This document shows positions 22,138-33,487 of a stretch of 64,000 nt of DNA, piece by piece. Within the stretch, counting starts at the first letter, position 1; the number at the start of each line of letters is the position of its first letter. Both the position numbers and the translations under genes were made by a program. Origin of the DNA: Excoecaria cochinchinensis (lineage: Eukaryota; Streptophyta; Magnoliopsida; Malpighiales; Euphorbiaceae); the NCBI GenBank assembly GCA_947683425.1, contig CANTUQ010000055.1:20144001-20208000 (forward strand). The letters run 5' to 3'. The notes under the pieces are model-generated. The model saw nothing but the letters and a program-made list of their open reading frames with translations, ran no database searches and was not told the DNA's origin.

Positions 22138-24166
22138 TGTGGGCACCGTGTCCCGGAGCGGTCCGGATCAGAGATTACCCTATGATGAAATTAGTATCCG
22201 AGCCTGTACAAACGGTTTGGATTAGGAGGTTTTAGTCCCATGCTCCACGAGAAATGAGTCTTTTCACCTTTCGTAGGCAGAGGGGGAAAATGGGAAATTT
22301 TTGAGTCAAAAAGTATGTTTTCCTCGACATACGACCAGCCCGTCTGTGGGAGACCAGCCCGTCGCTTAGGGTCACAGACGGCCTATGGTTTTTTCGACGC
22401 CCGTCGGACGGATCCGCTTCATTCGGAGCACACCATCTGGTTTCCCGGAGCACGCAACCTCTCCGATGCCCGTCGGTGGAAATGGCAGGGCCGTCGGATG
22501 AATCTTTATGTCAGGAGGATTCTTCCGACGCCCGTCGGTCAGCCCTGGCCTATAAAGGCTTTGAATTTCCTCCTAAAAAGGGTTCCAAAAATTTTCAAAA
22601 GGGGAAACTCTGCCAAAATTCAAGCGCATTTTCTCTCTCTTCCAGCAAACACATACATCAAGAAATTTCTTTTAATTTGAGAATCAAACCATAAAAAAGA
22701 AACTAAAACTAATTAGTTTTCTTTGAGTTTTTGATTACAAAGTCAATCTTTTTGAAGGGTTAAGAAGGAAACAATCTATTTTCCTCTTTCCTGACCTTCG
22801 TTTTGTTTCTCGTGGAGCGTGCGGGACTCTAATCGACACCAAGAATCTCACTAAAACATTATCTGGGGGTAAATATTTCAGACTTATTCTCTGTATTATT
22901 TCATTTTTATTCTTTATTCTTGCTGTTCTTTGGCTTTTGCTTTTATTTTTCCTTATTTCAATTCTTTTCATCTCATTTTGTGATAAAAACCCATTTTTGC
23001 TCTGAAAAAGAGAGGTTTTACCGTTTATTTTCGGAGACAGTGGTGACCGACGGGTCATCTATTTCACCGACAACCGTCGGTCACCTCACTCACAGATGCC
23101 CTCTCTCTTGAGTGAGCGACGGGACATGTTGGTCACTTTGACTGACGCCCATCGGTCACTCGACAGAGGCCGTCGCTGGGTCCTGTCTCCACATTTCCAA
23201 ATCTTTTCTATCTCTCTCAAGTCTTAGAACTTTATTTATATTGAGCTTTTGTATATTAACACCCATTAACCTTTTGTGAGCATATATTGATTTTCTTGGA
23301 CTATCCTGAACTCGAAGGGCGATCTACCATGCTCAGAGGATTCCGTCCAGTTTAGTTTTCTAAGCTTCTTGGTTATTTCCTTTATTTGTTTATTCATTAA
23401 TTATTTTATGCACATGAGTATACCCTTTTTGTATCCCGCTAAATATAAAAATTGATTAATGTTTTATATTTAATAAGGAGAGGTTTTTATAAACATAAGG
23501 ACCCAATGTCCTATTTTTATCCAATAAAAATCCTCACAATTGAAATATCCAGTTTTAATAATGATGCATGTGAGGACCAAAGTCCTCAAAATAAGCAATG
23601 CCCCGATTTGTGTATGTATCACACATTTATAAAAGGGAGTTGTATTCCGCTCCTTGTGTTATTGTAATTTATTGCTTTCACTATTTACTTGCTCATTTAG
23701 TGCTTTCTGAATGTGAATAAATGCGCCTTTAATCAATTGCATCATGTGGAGAGAGAGCGAATTAATGATAATTAAAATTTGATCATAGAATAATCGAGAT
23801 AGAAATAGATGAGAAGTCCCGAACCCAGCTTTGGTCTTTGGGCTCAAAGAGGCGAGAGGTTTACCCTCCAAGACACCTCTTGTGTCACGAGACTTTGGCG
23901 TTAATCCTAGGCTCCTTAGGGCGAGAGGTTCACCCTCCAAGGCCCCTTTGGTTGGCCCAAAATGGATACTAAGCGCAGTCTTAGGCTTTCCGAGGTGAGA
24001 GAAACTTTCCCAATGTTCTATTGGGTGGCGACTCCATGAAACCTCCTTGTTGCCCAACATAGACGCACTTGCGATTCATTGCAAGCTATCAGCGGACCCT
24101 CAATTGCCCGATCGCCCTCAAGCGGGCGGTCAGAGGGGCGGCCGAGGGATTTCGGCGCGCATCACA
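22138..24166 (+). repeat. Tat-B 3' LTR, full length (2029 bp)
   Basis: It runs from TGTGGGCACC to GCATCACA. U3 palindromes lie at 22395-22407, 22463-22476 and 22525-22538 (spacing 62-68 bp), with TATA at 22551-22557. The 16-bp palindrome is at 22705-22720, and a decayed long inverted repeat is near 23041-23083. The primer-site-like tggcgactcca is at 24026-24036. Confidence 0.92.
24026..24036 (+). other. Primer-site-like sequence inside LTR U5
   Basis: tggcgactcca equals the first 11 bases of the tRNA-Arg primer site. It recurs at 5428, 33344, 40052, 50187 and, reversed, 52020-52030; at 6447 one base is changed. It lies 140-144 nt before the true primer site in each element where that can be measured. 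Confidence 0.75.
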
Positions 24167-24171
24167 GTGGG
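24167..24171. other. Target-site duplication of Tat-B, right copy
   Basis: GTGGG, matching ATGGG at 5654-5658 in four of five positions. Confidence 0.7.
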
Positions 24172-26011
24172 GCTAAAGAATTTCATGGCACCAGTTTGGA
24201 ATAATCTGAGAAGGCTGAGTATTGGTTAGAAAAGTTGCAAAGAGTATTTGAAGAAATAAGATGTTCCTCTGATCAAATGGTTGTTTGTGTGGTCTCTCTC
24301 CTACAAGGTACTGTATATGATTGGTGGAAGCTAGTTCGGTGTCACTCACTATACACAAATCCACCTACTTGGGACTTCTTTGTTTAGCAATTCCGGAATA
24401 AGTACATCACTGAAGCTTATAAAGAGGCAACGTGGAAGCAGTTTCTAAGTTTGAGGCAAAGGAACTTGTCAGTGGTTGGGTATGAAAAAGAATTCAGCCG
24501 TCTTAGCAAGTTTTCCCTAAAGCCAGTCCTCAAAGAACCTTTTTGATGTAAACAGTTTGAAGAGGGTTTAAATGAATCTATTAAGAAATGCATATCAGCT
24601 TTCACTGTGCAATCGTCATTGAATTTCTATCAGTTGGTGCAAGCAGCCATAAAGGTTGAAAGATCTGAGATAATTGAGCGTGAGAGAAGTCATAAAATAA
24701 ATTACTCTAAAGGTGATTCCTCCTTAGGGAAACGAGGAAGAAAATCACAATCTGAAACAGTACAAGTTTCTGCTAACAAGGGAAGAAGACATGCACCTCT
24801 TGCAGCATCAGGCACTGGTAGGGGTTCTATATCTAGGCAAGAAGATGCACCTAAATGTCAGCACTTTGGCAAATATCATTTTGGTAACTGTAGAAGGTTG
24901 ATAGGGATTTATTTTCAATATGGGAATGCGGACCATTTCATTGCAAATTGCCCTAAGGAATTGGGAGCTAGTAGAAGCCAATATTGATGTGGTAGCAAAG
25001 GATCAAATTCACCACTGCCAACACGTGGTAGAGGTAGATGCCATGGTGGTTTGAGTCAGCAAAAGGGCAGTACTACATCTGAGACAGTTGATCATCCTCC
25101 TTTTATAACTCCAACTCAAGCATATGCAATGAAGGCTAGAAAGGATCAGGGTGCACCCGAAGTGATAGCGGGTATTTTCTCTCTCTATGGTATTCAGATG
25201 CATGCTTTGATAGGCATTAGTTCTACACATTCTTATATATGTTTTGAGCACGTAATTGATAAAATGTCATCTGTAACACTGTTACAATATGATATACATC
25301 TAACTAGTCATTGGGCCATGGTGTTAATATTAACCGGGTATATAGGGATTATCCCATAGTAATTTAGGTTCGAGATTTTCCTGCTGATTTAATTGCATTA
25401 CCCTTTCATGAGTTTGATTTGACTTTGGGAATGGACTGGTTGTCTAAACACTGGGCTATAGTTGATTGTAATAAGAAAACTATAGTACTTCAGAGTCCTA
25501 ATCAATCAAGTATAGTGGTGCATGGTATCCAGTCAAGTTCGATGTCTAATGTAATTTTAGCCATGCAAGCACGACGGTGTCTTAGAAAAGGGTGTAAGGC
25601 TTACTTGGCATTAATACTTGATACTAAGCAAGATAAGGTTCGATTGAAAGATATACGGGTAGTGAAAGAATTCTCGAATGTATTTCCTAAAGAACTGACT
25701 GGACTCCCTCCTGAAAGAGAGGTAGATTTGTCAATTGAAATTCTACCGGGAACAACTCCTATCTCTCCTGAGCACCTTACTGGATGGCTCCAACCGAATT
25801 GAAGTAGTTAAAAATTCAACTACAAGAGCTTCTAGAAAAGGGGTTTATTAGACCTAGTGCTTCATCGTGTGGAGCACTAGTGTTGTTTGTGAAGAAGAAA
25901 GATAGTACCTTGCAAATGTGTATCAATTACTGACAAATTAACAAAGTGGTTATGAAGAATAAATATCCAATACCACAAATTGAATATCTCTTTGATCAAT
26001 TGAAAGGAGCA
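24172..26011 (+). pseudogene. Tk1 gag, protease and RT start (Tekay-like), decayed
   Basis: The gag resumes after Tat-B with an EFHG segment and the Retrotrans_gag domain, then a zinc knuckle region (CQHFGKYHFGNC, CFQYGN-type remnants, about 24850-24950). The protease has lost its active-site Asp: the expected DPGSTHSY reads GISSTHSY (about 25210). GMDWL follows at about 25425 and the RT N-terminus (LQELLEKGFIRP) at about 25820. Many stops break it. RT ends at 26011 where the Tk2 LTR begins. Confidence 0.8.
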
Positions 26012-26962
26012 TGTCATGGCCGGATTTGTACCCTAAAAGAATTAACTTAAATTGGCATGTGTGTGTGAATTGAATGTGTGGATTGGATTAAATTGATTGA
26101 AGACAGGACTCAATTGAAAGGTTGGAAGGACCTAATTGTAATATAAAGGATTGTTAAGTGGCTAATGGGTAATTATATTATGTTAAGCTAATGGTTGATT
26201 AGTTTGTCTAATGATGCATTAGTTAAGAATAAAATAAGTAAGAATGGGTTAGTGGAGGCAGACTTTGGTGAGTGGAGTCCGTGTGGCTTCTTGAGAGGAT
26301 GCCACCTCCACCTTTGCATGCATGAGTTATCTAAGGAAAGGGAAAAGATTCATTTGTGTGATTTCAGTCAATTTTTTGTGTTCTTTTCTCTTCTTTCTTG
26401 CGTGAGAATGAGCTTTAGAGAGGCCTTTAGTAGTGCATGCATATAGTTAATAGGAGCAAGAATTAAGGGTTAACTTAAGAGGTAAGTGCATAGTGTTCTC
26501 ATCTTCTACTCTTCTTCTTGGTTTTGATTTGGTATTGGAATGAGAATTGATGGATTGTGTTCAATTCTGGAATTTGAACTGGTTTTGCTAGCTGAAGAAG
26601 TGAAGAGAGATAAGGCAAAAGCTGTAATCGGAGAGCCGAGCATCCGTCGAGATTAGGAGCTAAGGCGATAAGGTTTGGGAACAAACCCTAAATGTGTAAA
26701 TTGTATGATTTGTGTTGGTCCAATAGGGACTTTGATATGAGCTGTATGTGTATGTGGTAATGTGTTTAGTGAATGAATTGCTTGAGAGCATGTATGCTAT
26801 GTGTGAATTGGGATTGATTATAATTTGTGCCCAAGATGAGTGCCAAAATAAGAAGGGAAATCAGGTATGTGCTAATTGAGTAAGTGGTTGATGTTTTTAG
26901 GTTGATTGCCAAAAGTGAGAATGAAATTTGAAGTCTTGATGTGAAAGGAGAATTGGACTGGA

Positions 26963-27333
26963 AAGCACAGCTATGCTAGTGATAAAACACAGCTGTGTTA
27001 TGGTGTTTTTGCATAGGTCACGGTGACAATCAAATTGATTGTGACCGTGAGGTATGCTTGAGTTCAATTCTGCCTATTGGATTTTGGTGACAGTGAAATG
27101 CATTGTGACCGTGAGGTACCTAAGGGAGCATTCTGTTTTGCAAAGTGTGGATATGTCACGGTGGCAATGAAATTCATTGTGACCGTGACATACCCTCAAG
27201 ATGCATTCTGCCGAGAGTTGGGAACATGTCACGGTGATAATGAAATTGATTGTGACCGTGACCTGCCCCCACTTTTCATTCTGTTTTTAACTTCAATATG
27301 TCACGGTGACAATGAAATTCATTGTGACCGTGA
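26963..27333. repeat. Array of 33-nt palindromes, about 73-nt period (Tk2 LTR)
   Basis: Five units start at 27018, 27082, 27156, 27229 and 27301. Each is a near-perfect inverted repeat with arms of about 14-16 nt (TCACGGTGACAAT at one end, ATTGTGACCGTGA at the other). Spacers of 31-41 nt are mostly dissimilar except for a shared attctg. Two shorter palindromes (aacacagctgtgtt near 26986; agcacagctatgct near 26964) precede them. Confidence 0.9.
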
Positions 27334-28130
27334 CCTACCCTGTTTTTGCAACATAACCCTATTGTGTTTGGACTTTCTAATGGTAAGGCTTTAAGCTGAA
27401 ATGAAGAACATTATGAGTAAGTGTTATGTGTGTATTAAGTAATGTACATTTGCATACTATGTGATGGTCCTTGAATGCAATCAATTATGTGATTATTAAC
27501 TATAAAGAATGAGTTGGAAGCATATTGAATATGCAAGTGTTGTGCTTAGCTATGTGCTAATGCGAATGTGTAAAGTGAATGTGATATGGGCTATCTACGT
27601 ATGTGATGTGAAAAGTGATCAATGTGAATTGAATAATATGTTTAACAACTTAAGCCTGCGAGTCAAGTAGTGGATAGTTAGGCATGCCAATAGGGTCAAG
27701 TGTTGCAGCCCCATGCGTTAAATGTGTCTGATTCCATGGGAATCACAATGCGAAAACAATGCGAATAATCCTTGCTGGATTTTATTATATGTGGAATGAT
27801 GTTAAGTACCTGAGGGTACCAATGCGTAAAAGTAATCTCGATGAGATTCTAGTACCTGAGAGGTACTAATGCGATACCCGTTATCTGCGTCATTGAATTG
27901 CAGGCTAACCGACTAATTAAATAATAAATAGAAGTGATTGTGATACAAGAAAGTATGTGGTGTGGATATGTGAATAAGTGATTGATGCTTTATGATTGAA
28001 TATAGTAATGGACAATACTATGCTTGAAATGGTACTCGCTTTGATAATGATTGCTCTGGCATGTCTACTAGCATGTAATGTATGGTATCTCTGATGTGTG
28101 ATAAATTATTTACTATATATGAGTTCCCCA

Positions 28131-28148
28131 CTAAGCGTTATCGCTTAG
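28131..28148. repeat. Conserved 7-bp stem in Tekay LTRs
   Basis: CTAAGCG, loop TTAT, CGCTTAG. The same stem is at 30728-30746 (reverse-oriented Tk3, loop ATAAA) and 41403-41421 (Tk4, with one G-U-compatible change). In each element gtgcaggt(a/g)cgga follows downstream. Confidence 0.75.
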
Positions 28149-28545
28149 CATGGATTTTCTCTAATCTGTGCAGGTACGGACGAGTGGTGATCGGAGGACG
28201 TCCCCGCATTTTGTATGGTCAACAGTAGGAAGTAGAAAGTGTAGGTTTTGGGTTTGATATTTTGGGATTTCTGTATAAGCTTTTGTACAATCAAATGTGT
28301 ATCGGGTATGTAAAGGCATGTAATAATCTAATAACTATGAATGATACCCCTCATATGTATGCATGTCCTATGAGTGGAAGTGGTGTATGAACTAAGGTAG
28401 TTGGCATGTGATGCATGAGTTAGGATCGTATGTGATGAAATTTTATTATTCAGGTTAAGCATGTGTTTTATTGTGTGTGTGAGGCCTTCTCTAACTAAGA
28501 TTAGCTGAGCTAGTCTGTCATTAGGGAACGGGCATCACAAGTTGT

Positions 28546-28562
28546 GGTATCAGAGCCCAGGT
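28546..28562 (+). other. Tk2 primer-binding site, tRNA-iMet type
   Basis: tggtatcagagcccagg, complementary to the 3' end of initiator tRNA-Met (tggtatcagagc), lies five bases after the LTR. This is standard for chromoviruses. Confidence 0.85.
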
Positions 28563-28648
28563 TGAGTCTTTTCTGGGAATTGGGTAGATAAGATGTGTAT
28601 AGTCTGTTGACCTAATGCGGAAGTCCTTGTTTAATCTGTGTAGTAAAG

Positions 28649-30296
28649 ATGGATTCTAGAAGACATACCGGAGAAGAATCTGCCGAAAGTGTGAATCCTC
28701 GTGAAGCTGAGGTGACGGGGTCTGGGCAGTCTAGATCGGTTGGCTATGGGAATGAGATTCCGTTTGGGCCTATGGAAGCTATGATGAAAATGACACAAGA
28801 TATGGCAAGAGTGATGGAACGTATGATGGCGCCTAGAGCCCCAATAGAATCTTTGAGAAAGCATGGTTTGGAGGAATTTCATGGAACAAGGTTAGATGAG
28901 TCAGAAAAAGCAGAGTACTGGATTGAGAAGGTGGAAAGGATTCTTAAGGAGATACGGTGTCCTCCAGACCAGTGGGTTGAATGTGTGGAGTCATTACTCC
29001 AAGGCCCTACATATGATTGGTGGAAGCTGGTCCTACAGAATCCGATGCTTCCTAAACCATTAAACTGGGAGTTCTTTGAAAGGGAATTCAAGAACAAGTA
29101 TATTACTAAAGCACATCGAGAGGCAAATTGGAAGAAGTTTCTGAGTTTGAGGTAGAGAACCATGATGGTGGCGGAGTATGAAGCGGAATTTTGTCGCCTA
29201 AGCAAGTATGCGCCAAAAGGTGTTTTGACCGATGTATTATGATGTCAACAATTTGAGGAAGGGTTGATTGAGGAAATTAAAGCATTGCTGATTTCTCTAA
29301 CAACAGAACAGAATGTAAGTTATTATCGAATTGTTCAAGCAGCTTTGAGAGCTGAAAGGACTTTGGGAGCTCAAAGAGAATGGAGACAAAGGAAGAATGC
29401 AAGTAGAGGTGGTTCCCAGACGGGCAAAAGATCAAGAGATTCTCATGTGGCACCACCTGAGGAATCAGGGTTCAGTTCTGCAACGAGAGGTAAGAAGCGT
29501 GGCGCTCCCTCAGCATCTGGTTCGGGAAGAGGAACATCTGGTAACAGAAGTGAGGTTCATGAGTGTCCTCATTGTGGTAAGAGGCATAGAGGAGAATGCT
29601 GGAGAGTGACGGGTGCTTGTTTTAGATGTGGAAGCACTGAGCATTTCCTTGCTAATTGCCCGAATGCTTATGAGATGTCAGGAAATCAACAAGAGCAGAG
29701 TAGGGGTGGTTCAAATTTGCCTTCTACTAATAGAGGAAGAGGAAGAGGACGTGGCAGAGGTAGCCAGTCCAGGGGTGCAGTTGATTCTGAGATTGTGGAT
29801 AGGCCTGATGCGGCACCAGTGCGGGCATATGCTATGAGGGCATGAGAGGATCAGGATGCGCCTGAGGTGATAGCAAGTACTATTCTACTTTGTGGTGTGG
29901 AAATGTTTGCACTTATTGATCCTGGCTCAACTCATTCATATGTGTGTGATAAAAAGATATGTGAAAAGATGCCTAAAGTTGAATGTTTAAAATATGATAT
30001 ATGTGTGTCTAGCCCTTTGGGAGGTAATGTTAATGTGAACAGAGTGTATAGAAACTGTGCATTAGAAGTTCAAGGTAGTGTGTTTCCAGCGGATTTGATT
30101 GAACTACCGTTTGATGAGTTTGATTTGATTTTGGGTATGGATTGGTTAACTAAATATGATGCAAATGTTAAGTGTAAGAAGAGGATGGTTATACTCTATG
30201 ATGGTAAGGGGAACAGAGCGACAGTGAGAGGAGTGTGCACTAATCCTCTTGTAAATGTGATATCTGGTATGCAAGCCTATCGGTGTATGAGAAAAG
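28649..30296 (+). pseudogene. Tk2 gag-protease, interrupted
   Basis: One frame from ATG 28649 covers the whole segment without frameshift. Stops at 29153 (CAG-to-TAG), 29240 (TGA before the CQQFEEG segment) and 29843 (CGA-to-TGA) break it. Gag domain residues occupy about 70-240. A CX2CX3HX3C knuckle and a canonical CX2CX4HX4C knuckle (CFRCGSTEHFLANC) follow at about 29565-29665. The protease keeps its active site (IDPGSTHSY near 29916) and GMDWL (about 30137). The gene is cut at 30296 by the Tk3 LTR, so RT and beyond are absent. Confidence 0.88.
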
Positions 30297-31276
30297 TGTA
30301 ACACCCCTTACCCATACTTAGGCGATCCCATCCGATAAGGAGTGAGATGCCGTAGGAGTAAAGGTACCACCACACAGATACATAATATACATACATACAT
30401 ACATACATAAACATACATACCTAAAATTAAGGGTAAATTAAAACTTTGCAACACCAATCATGGAAAAACTGATCATGCATTAATATAATGAAAACATTAC
30501 ATTACTGTTCTGATCAACTGAAAGATACAACAGATAATTACAAATCCCAAAATACATATACAAAAGCGGAAGCTATTACAAAACCATATATAAAAGAGTT
30601 CTATACAAAAAGAATCCTCAAACTACAAAAATAAAGCCCTACACTAAGACCCCACTGTGTTGGCTTTGATGGCGATGACTCTCCCAAAAGCGATTCCTTC
30701 CGCACCTGCACGGGTAAACACACCGTGCTAAGCGATAAACGCTTAGTGGGGAAACACACATATAGCATAAGGACAACCATTCACAACGGTCGTCAAGGCA
30801 ATTCACATGCATACTTCATGTACAAACGATAATCATGGCATGACAATAATAATAAACTCATGTGCACATACATAAAGCCATTCATCAGAAGATTCATAAC
30901 AATAATCATATTCTCATAACAGATTACTCTTTTCACCATTGAATCCAAAAGGATATAACATATGTTTTCCCATATAACAATTCATACAAAACACCTGCTG
31001 ACCCGAGGGAGTGGATAACGAGTATACGGACAGTACTTTACGGGTACGAGCCAATACGGACAGTACTTTACGGGTACGAGCCGATAAAATAAATTTTCAT
31101 TTAACTTTTACAAAACATTACAAAGGGGATCTTAAACAACATCCTTTCAGATAAGGGTTCGCGAGGAACCATTCGGGAACCTGATCGGGGTCCAAACAGA
31201 AACAGAAGCTGCAGCAAAAACTCTATTAGGCATGCCTAACTATCCACTTACTAGACTCTAGCAGGTCATACATAAG
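30297..31276 (-). repeat. Tk3 LTR, 3' part, reverse orientation
   Basis: TGTAACACCCC at 30297 is the reverse complement of an LTR end (GGGGTGTTACA), matching Tk4 at 41826-41836. Internal landmarks (the CTAAGCG hairpin, the cggacagtactttacgggta repeat at about 31017-31080, ggcatgcctaactatcc) match 40880-41836 inverted. Tat-C interrupts it at 31276. It lies in Tk2 protease. Confidence 0.75.
31272..31276. other. Target-site duplication of Tat-C, left copy
   Basis: ATAAG, identical to 40195-40199. Confidence 0.95.
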
Positions 31277-31710
31277 TGTAGACACCGGGTCCCGAGTCGG
31301 GTTTAATGGCAATGGTAATTTTGGATCCTTGATAATTCCCTCCAAAAAAAAAATATATATATAATAAATATATAAATATGTGTATGTGTAAAATTAATTA
31401 GTTAATGTTATTAGTTAATTAATTAGTCAATATTATTGTATTAATTAAAATGCATGTAAAATTAAAGACTAATTAGTTAATTAATTAGTTAAAATGTAGA
31501 ATGTTTAATTAATTAGATAAATTATATATTAAGTAGATTAATGAATTAATGTGTTAATATGTAATGTTTAATTATATTATGTGTTAGTTTAATTAATATG
31601 TATGTATGTGTGTTATTAGAATTAAATTAATTAAAGTATAAAATGAAAAAGGAAAAAGGAGGGAATTATGGAGGAAATTATCCTTGTGCCCTTAGCCCTA
31701 ATTAAGGGTG

Positions 31711-31717
31711 TATAAAA
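31711..31717 (+). promoter_or_regulatory. Tat-C LTR TATA box
   Basis: tataaaa follows taattaagggtg. The 3' LTR has the same box at about 38406. A purine-rich transcript leader would follow. Confidence 0.6.
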
Positions 31718-31744
31718 AGAAAAGAATGAGGAAATTAGAAGGGG

Positions 31745-32200
31745 GTCGGCAGATCAAAGGAAAAAAGAGGAAAAGAAAAGAGAGCAAGCAAAAAAAAGAA
31801 AGAAAAGAAAGAAAAAGGAAAGAAAAAGAAAGGAAAGAAGAGAGGAAGAGCAGACCCAGGCCAACCAAACGCCGTACCGGAGAGAAGAAAAAGGAGAAAG
31901 GAGAGAGGGAGAAGAGGTCGCCTCCGCCGGCCACCTCCGACGCCGGATTTAGGCACGCGCCCCACCGGAAGAACCACCACGTCCGGGCGCACCCAGTCGT
32001 CGCCGCCGCTTCTCCATCGGACTCCGGCAACCGGCGCGTGAGGGAGAAGGACCCGGACCGCTTTATCGCGTTTTCCGGCGACGGTGGACCTCCGATCGGC
32101 GCGTGGACACCGGATTTGGACTCCCGACGAGGCGATCTACCGTCCGGTGTTGGCGGTGCCGTCAACCGTCGCTCCGGCCAATCTCCGGCGACCTAAATCC
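31745..32200 (+). other. Purine tract followed by CpG-rich segment in LTR
   Basis: 31755-31915 is nearly all A and G. 31916-32200 is rich in CCGGCGA and CGCC words, unlike the AT-rich rest. Long ORFs appear on both strands only because stop codons are rare in this composition. The segment resembles a plant gene 5' leader ending at a splice donor. The 3' LTR copy is about 38440-38897. Confidence 0.6.
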
Positions 32201-32213
32201 GGTAAGCCTATTT

Positions 32214-32700
32214 TATATTAATTTATTTTAATATATTATTAATTAATATTAATTAATATTATTATTTATTTATTATTATTATTATTAATATTTATTTAAT
32301 TTCTGAATTATTATTATTATTATTATTATTATATATTTATTTGATTTTTGTTATTATTGTTATTATTATTATTATTATTATTTAATTTCTGTTTTTATTA
32401 TATTTATTTATTTAATTTCTATTATTATTATTATTATTATCATTATAATATTATTATTATATTTATTCATTATTCTGATTTATTATTAATATTATTATTA
32501 TTATTATTATTATTATTTATTATTGTTATTATTTATATTTATTTAATATTATTATGTTAATATTATTATTATTATTATCGTTGATATTATTATTATTATT
32601 GTCTAATTTGTGTTAATTTTATGTTGATGTTATTATTTAATTGATTTGTGATTATTTAATTTTATTATTATTATCATTATTGATTATTGTTAGAATTTAG
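32214..32700. repeat. ATT/TTA microsatellite in Tat-C 5' LTR
   Basis: Long runs of att and tta units with scattered interruptions. The 3' LTR counterpart (about 38915-39400) differs in several run lengths. Confidence 0.95.
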
Positions 32701-33487
32701 TTATTTATTTATGTATTCATTTATTTATTTATTTAGAAATATGTAAATATTATTGTATGTATTTGTGGTCTGTAATAATAAAATGATTTTCGACCGCTAC
32801 TAAAAAGAACCACCACACAAATGTTTCCCGCTAAAAAGAATGTTTGCTAAATAAAATTGGACCAATGTCCTATTTTTACCCAATAAAATTATCACGTAAA
32901 AATGATTTTCCATAATGAATGCATGCGAGGACCAATGTCCTCATTGTTAATGAATAACCCGTTTTATGCATGTATAGTACATTTATAAATGGGAGTTGTA
33001 TTCCGCTCCTAATATTATTGTAAATTTATTTTACGCTTTAATGCTATTTTATTTTATGCTCTTGAATGAATAAATTGTGCTTTAACCAAACTTGCATTGT
33101 GTGGAGAGAGAGCGAACTAATAAATTCAAAACTCAATTGTAAACTTAATCAAGGTACGAATAAATGAGAAGTCCCGAACCCTGCTCTGGTCTTTGGGCTC
33201 AAGAGGCTAGAGGTTATCCTCCAAGACACCTCTTGTGTCACGAGACTTAGACGTTAATTCTAGGCCTCATGGCCCAATATGGATAAAATGCGCAAGTCTT
33301 AGGCTCTCCGAGGCGAGAGAAACTTTCCCAATGTTCTATTGGGTGGCGACTCCATGAAACCTCTTTGTTGCCCAACATAGACGCACTTGCGATTTATCGC
33401 AAGCTGTTGACGGACCCGCAAATGCCCCGATCGCCCTCGAGCGGGCGGTCAGAATGGGCGGCCGCGGGGACCCGGCGCGCGTCACAA

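Larger units (their letters stand above)
5659..24166 (+). mobile_element. Tat-B: complete but decayed Tat-lineage retrotransposon (18.5 kb)
   Basis: The order is 5' LTR, tRNA-Arg primer site, leader, gag, PR, G-patch, RT, RH, aRH, IN (with a 2.32-kb duplication), antisense accessory gene, divergent promoter, sense accessory gene, tandem repeats, polypurine tract and 3' LTR. Two RNase H domains, the second resembling archaeal/plant-type RNase H, mark the Tat lineage. Every ORF carries stops or frameshifts, so the copy is not autonomous. It interrupts a Tekay-like gag. Confidence 0.93.
26012..28540 (+). repeat. Tk2 5' LTR (Tekay-like, 2.5 kb)
   Basis: It starts TGTCATGGCC inside Tk1 RT and ends GGCATCACA, six bases before a tRNA-iMet primer site. 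It holds a palindrome array (27018-27333) and a hairpin (28131-28148) shared with Tk3 and Tk4. No second LTR of this copy is in the window. Its 5' flank GAGCA (26007-26011) would be the target duplication. Confidence 0.75.
31277..33486 (+). repeat. Tat-C 5' LTR (2210 bp)
   Basis: It runs from TGTAGACACC to GCGCGTCACA. In order: AT-rich start, TATA (31711-31717), purine-rich tract, CpG-rich segment, donor-like ccg|gtaagcc at about 32201, ATT microsatellite, then the U5 shared with all Tat LTRs here (about 32870-33486). Against the 3' LTR I count roughly a dozen substitutions plus microsatellite length changes. Confidence 0.95.

Noticed and set aside
27018..27333. CRISPR-like array (palindromic repeats of 33 nt with differing spacers of about 40 nt)
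   Set aside because: The DNA is plant nuclear, inside an LTR; repeats are imperfect and there are no cas genes. The same applies to 43357-43748. Kept as LTR palindrome arrays.
31698..32196. 155-162 aa ORFs on both strands of the Tat-C LTR (also 38393-38860)
   Set aside because: Composition artefact of the purine tract and CpG-rich block; open on both strands and without recognisable domain.
32348..32560. Leu/Ile-rich hydrophobic ORF resembling a membrane peptide
   Set aside because: Translation of an ATT microsatellite.
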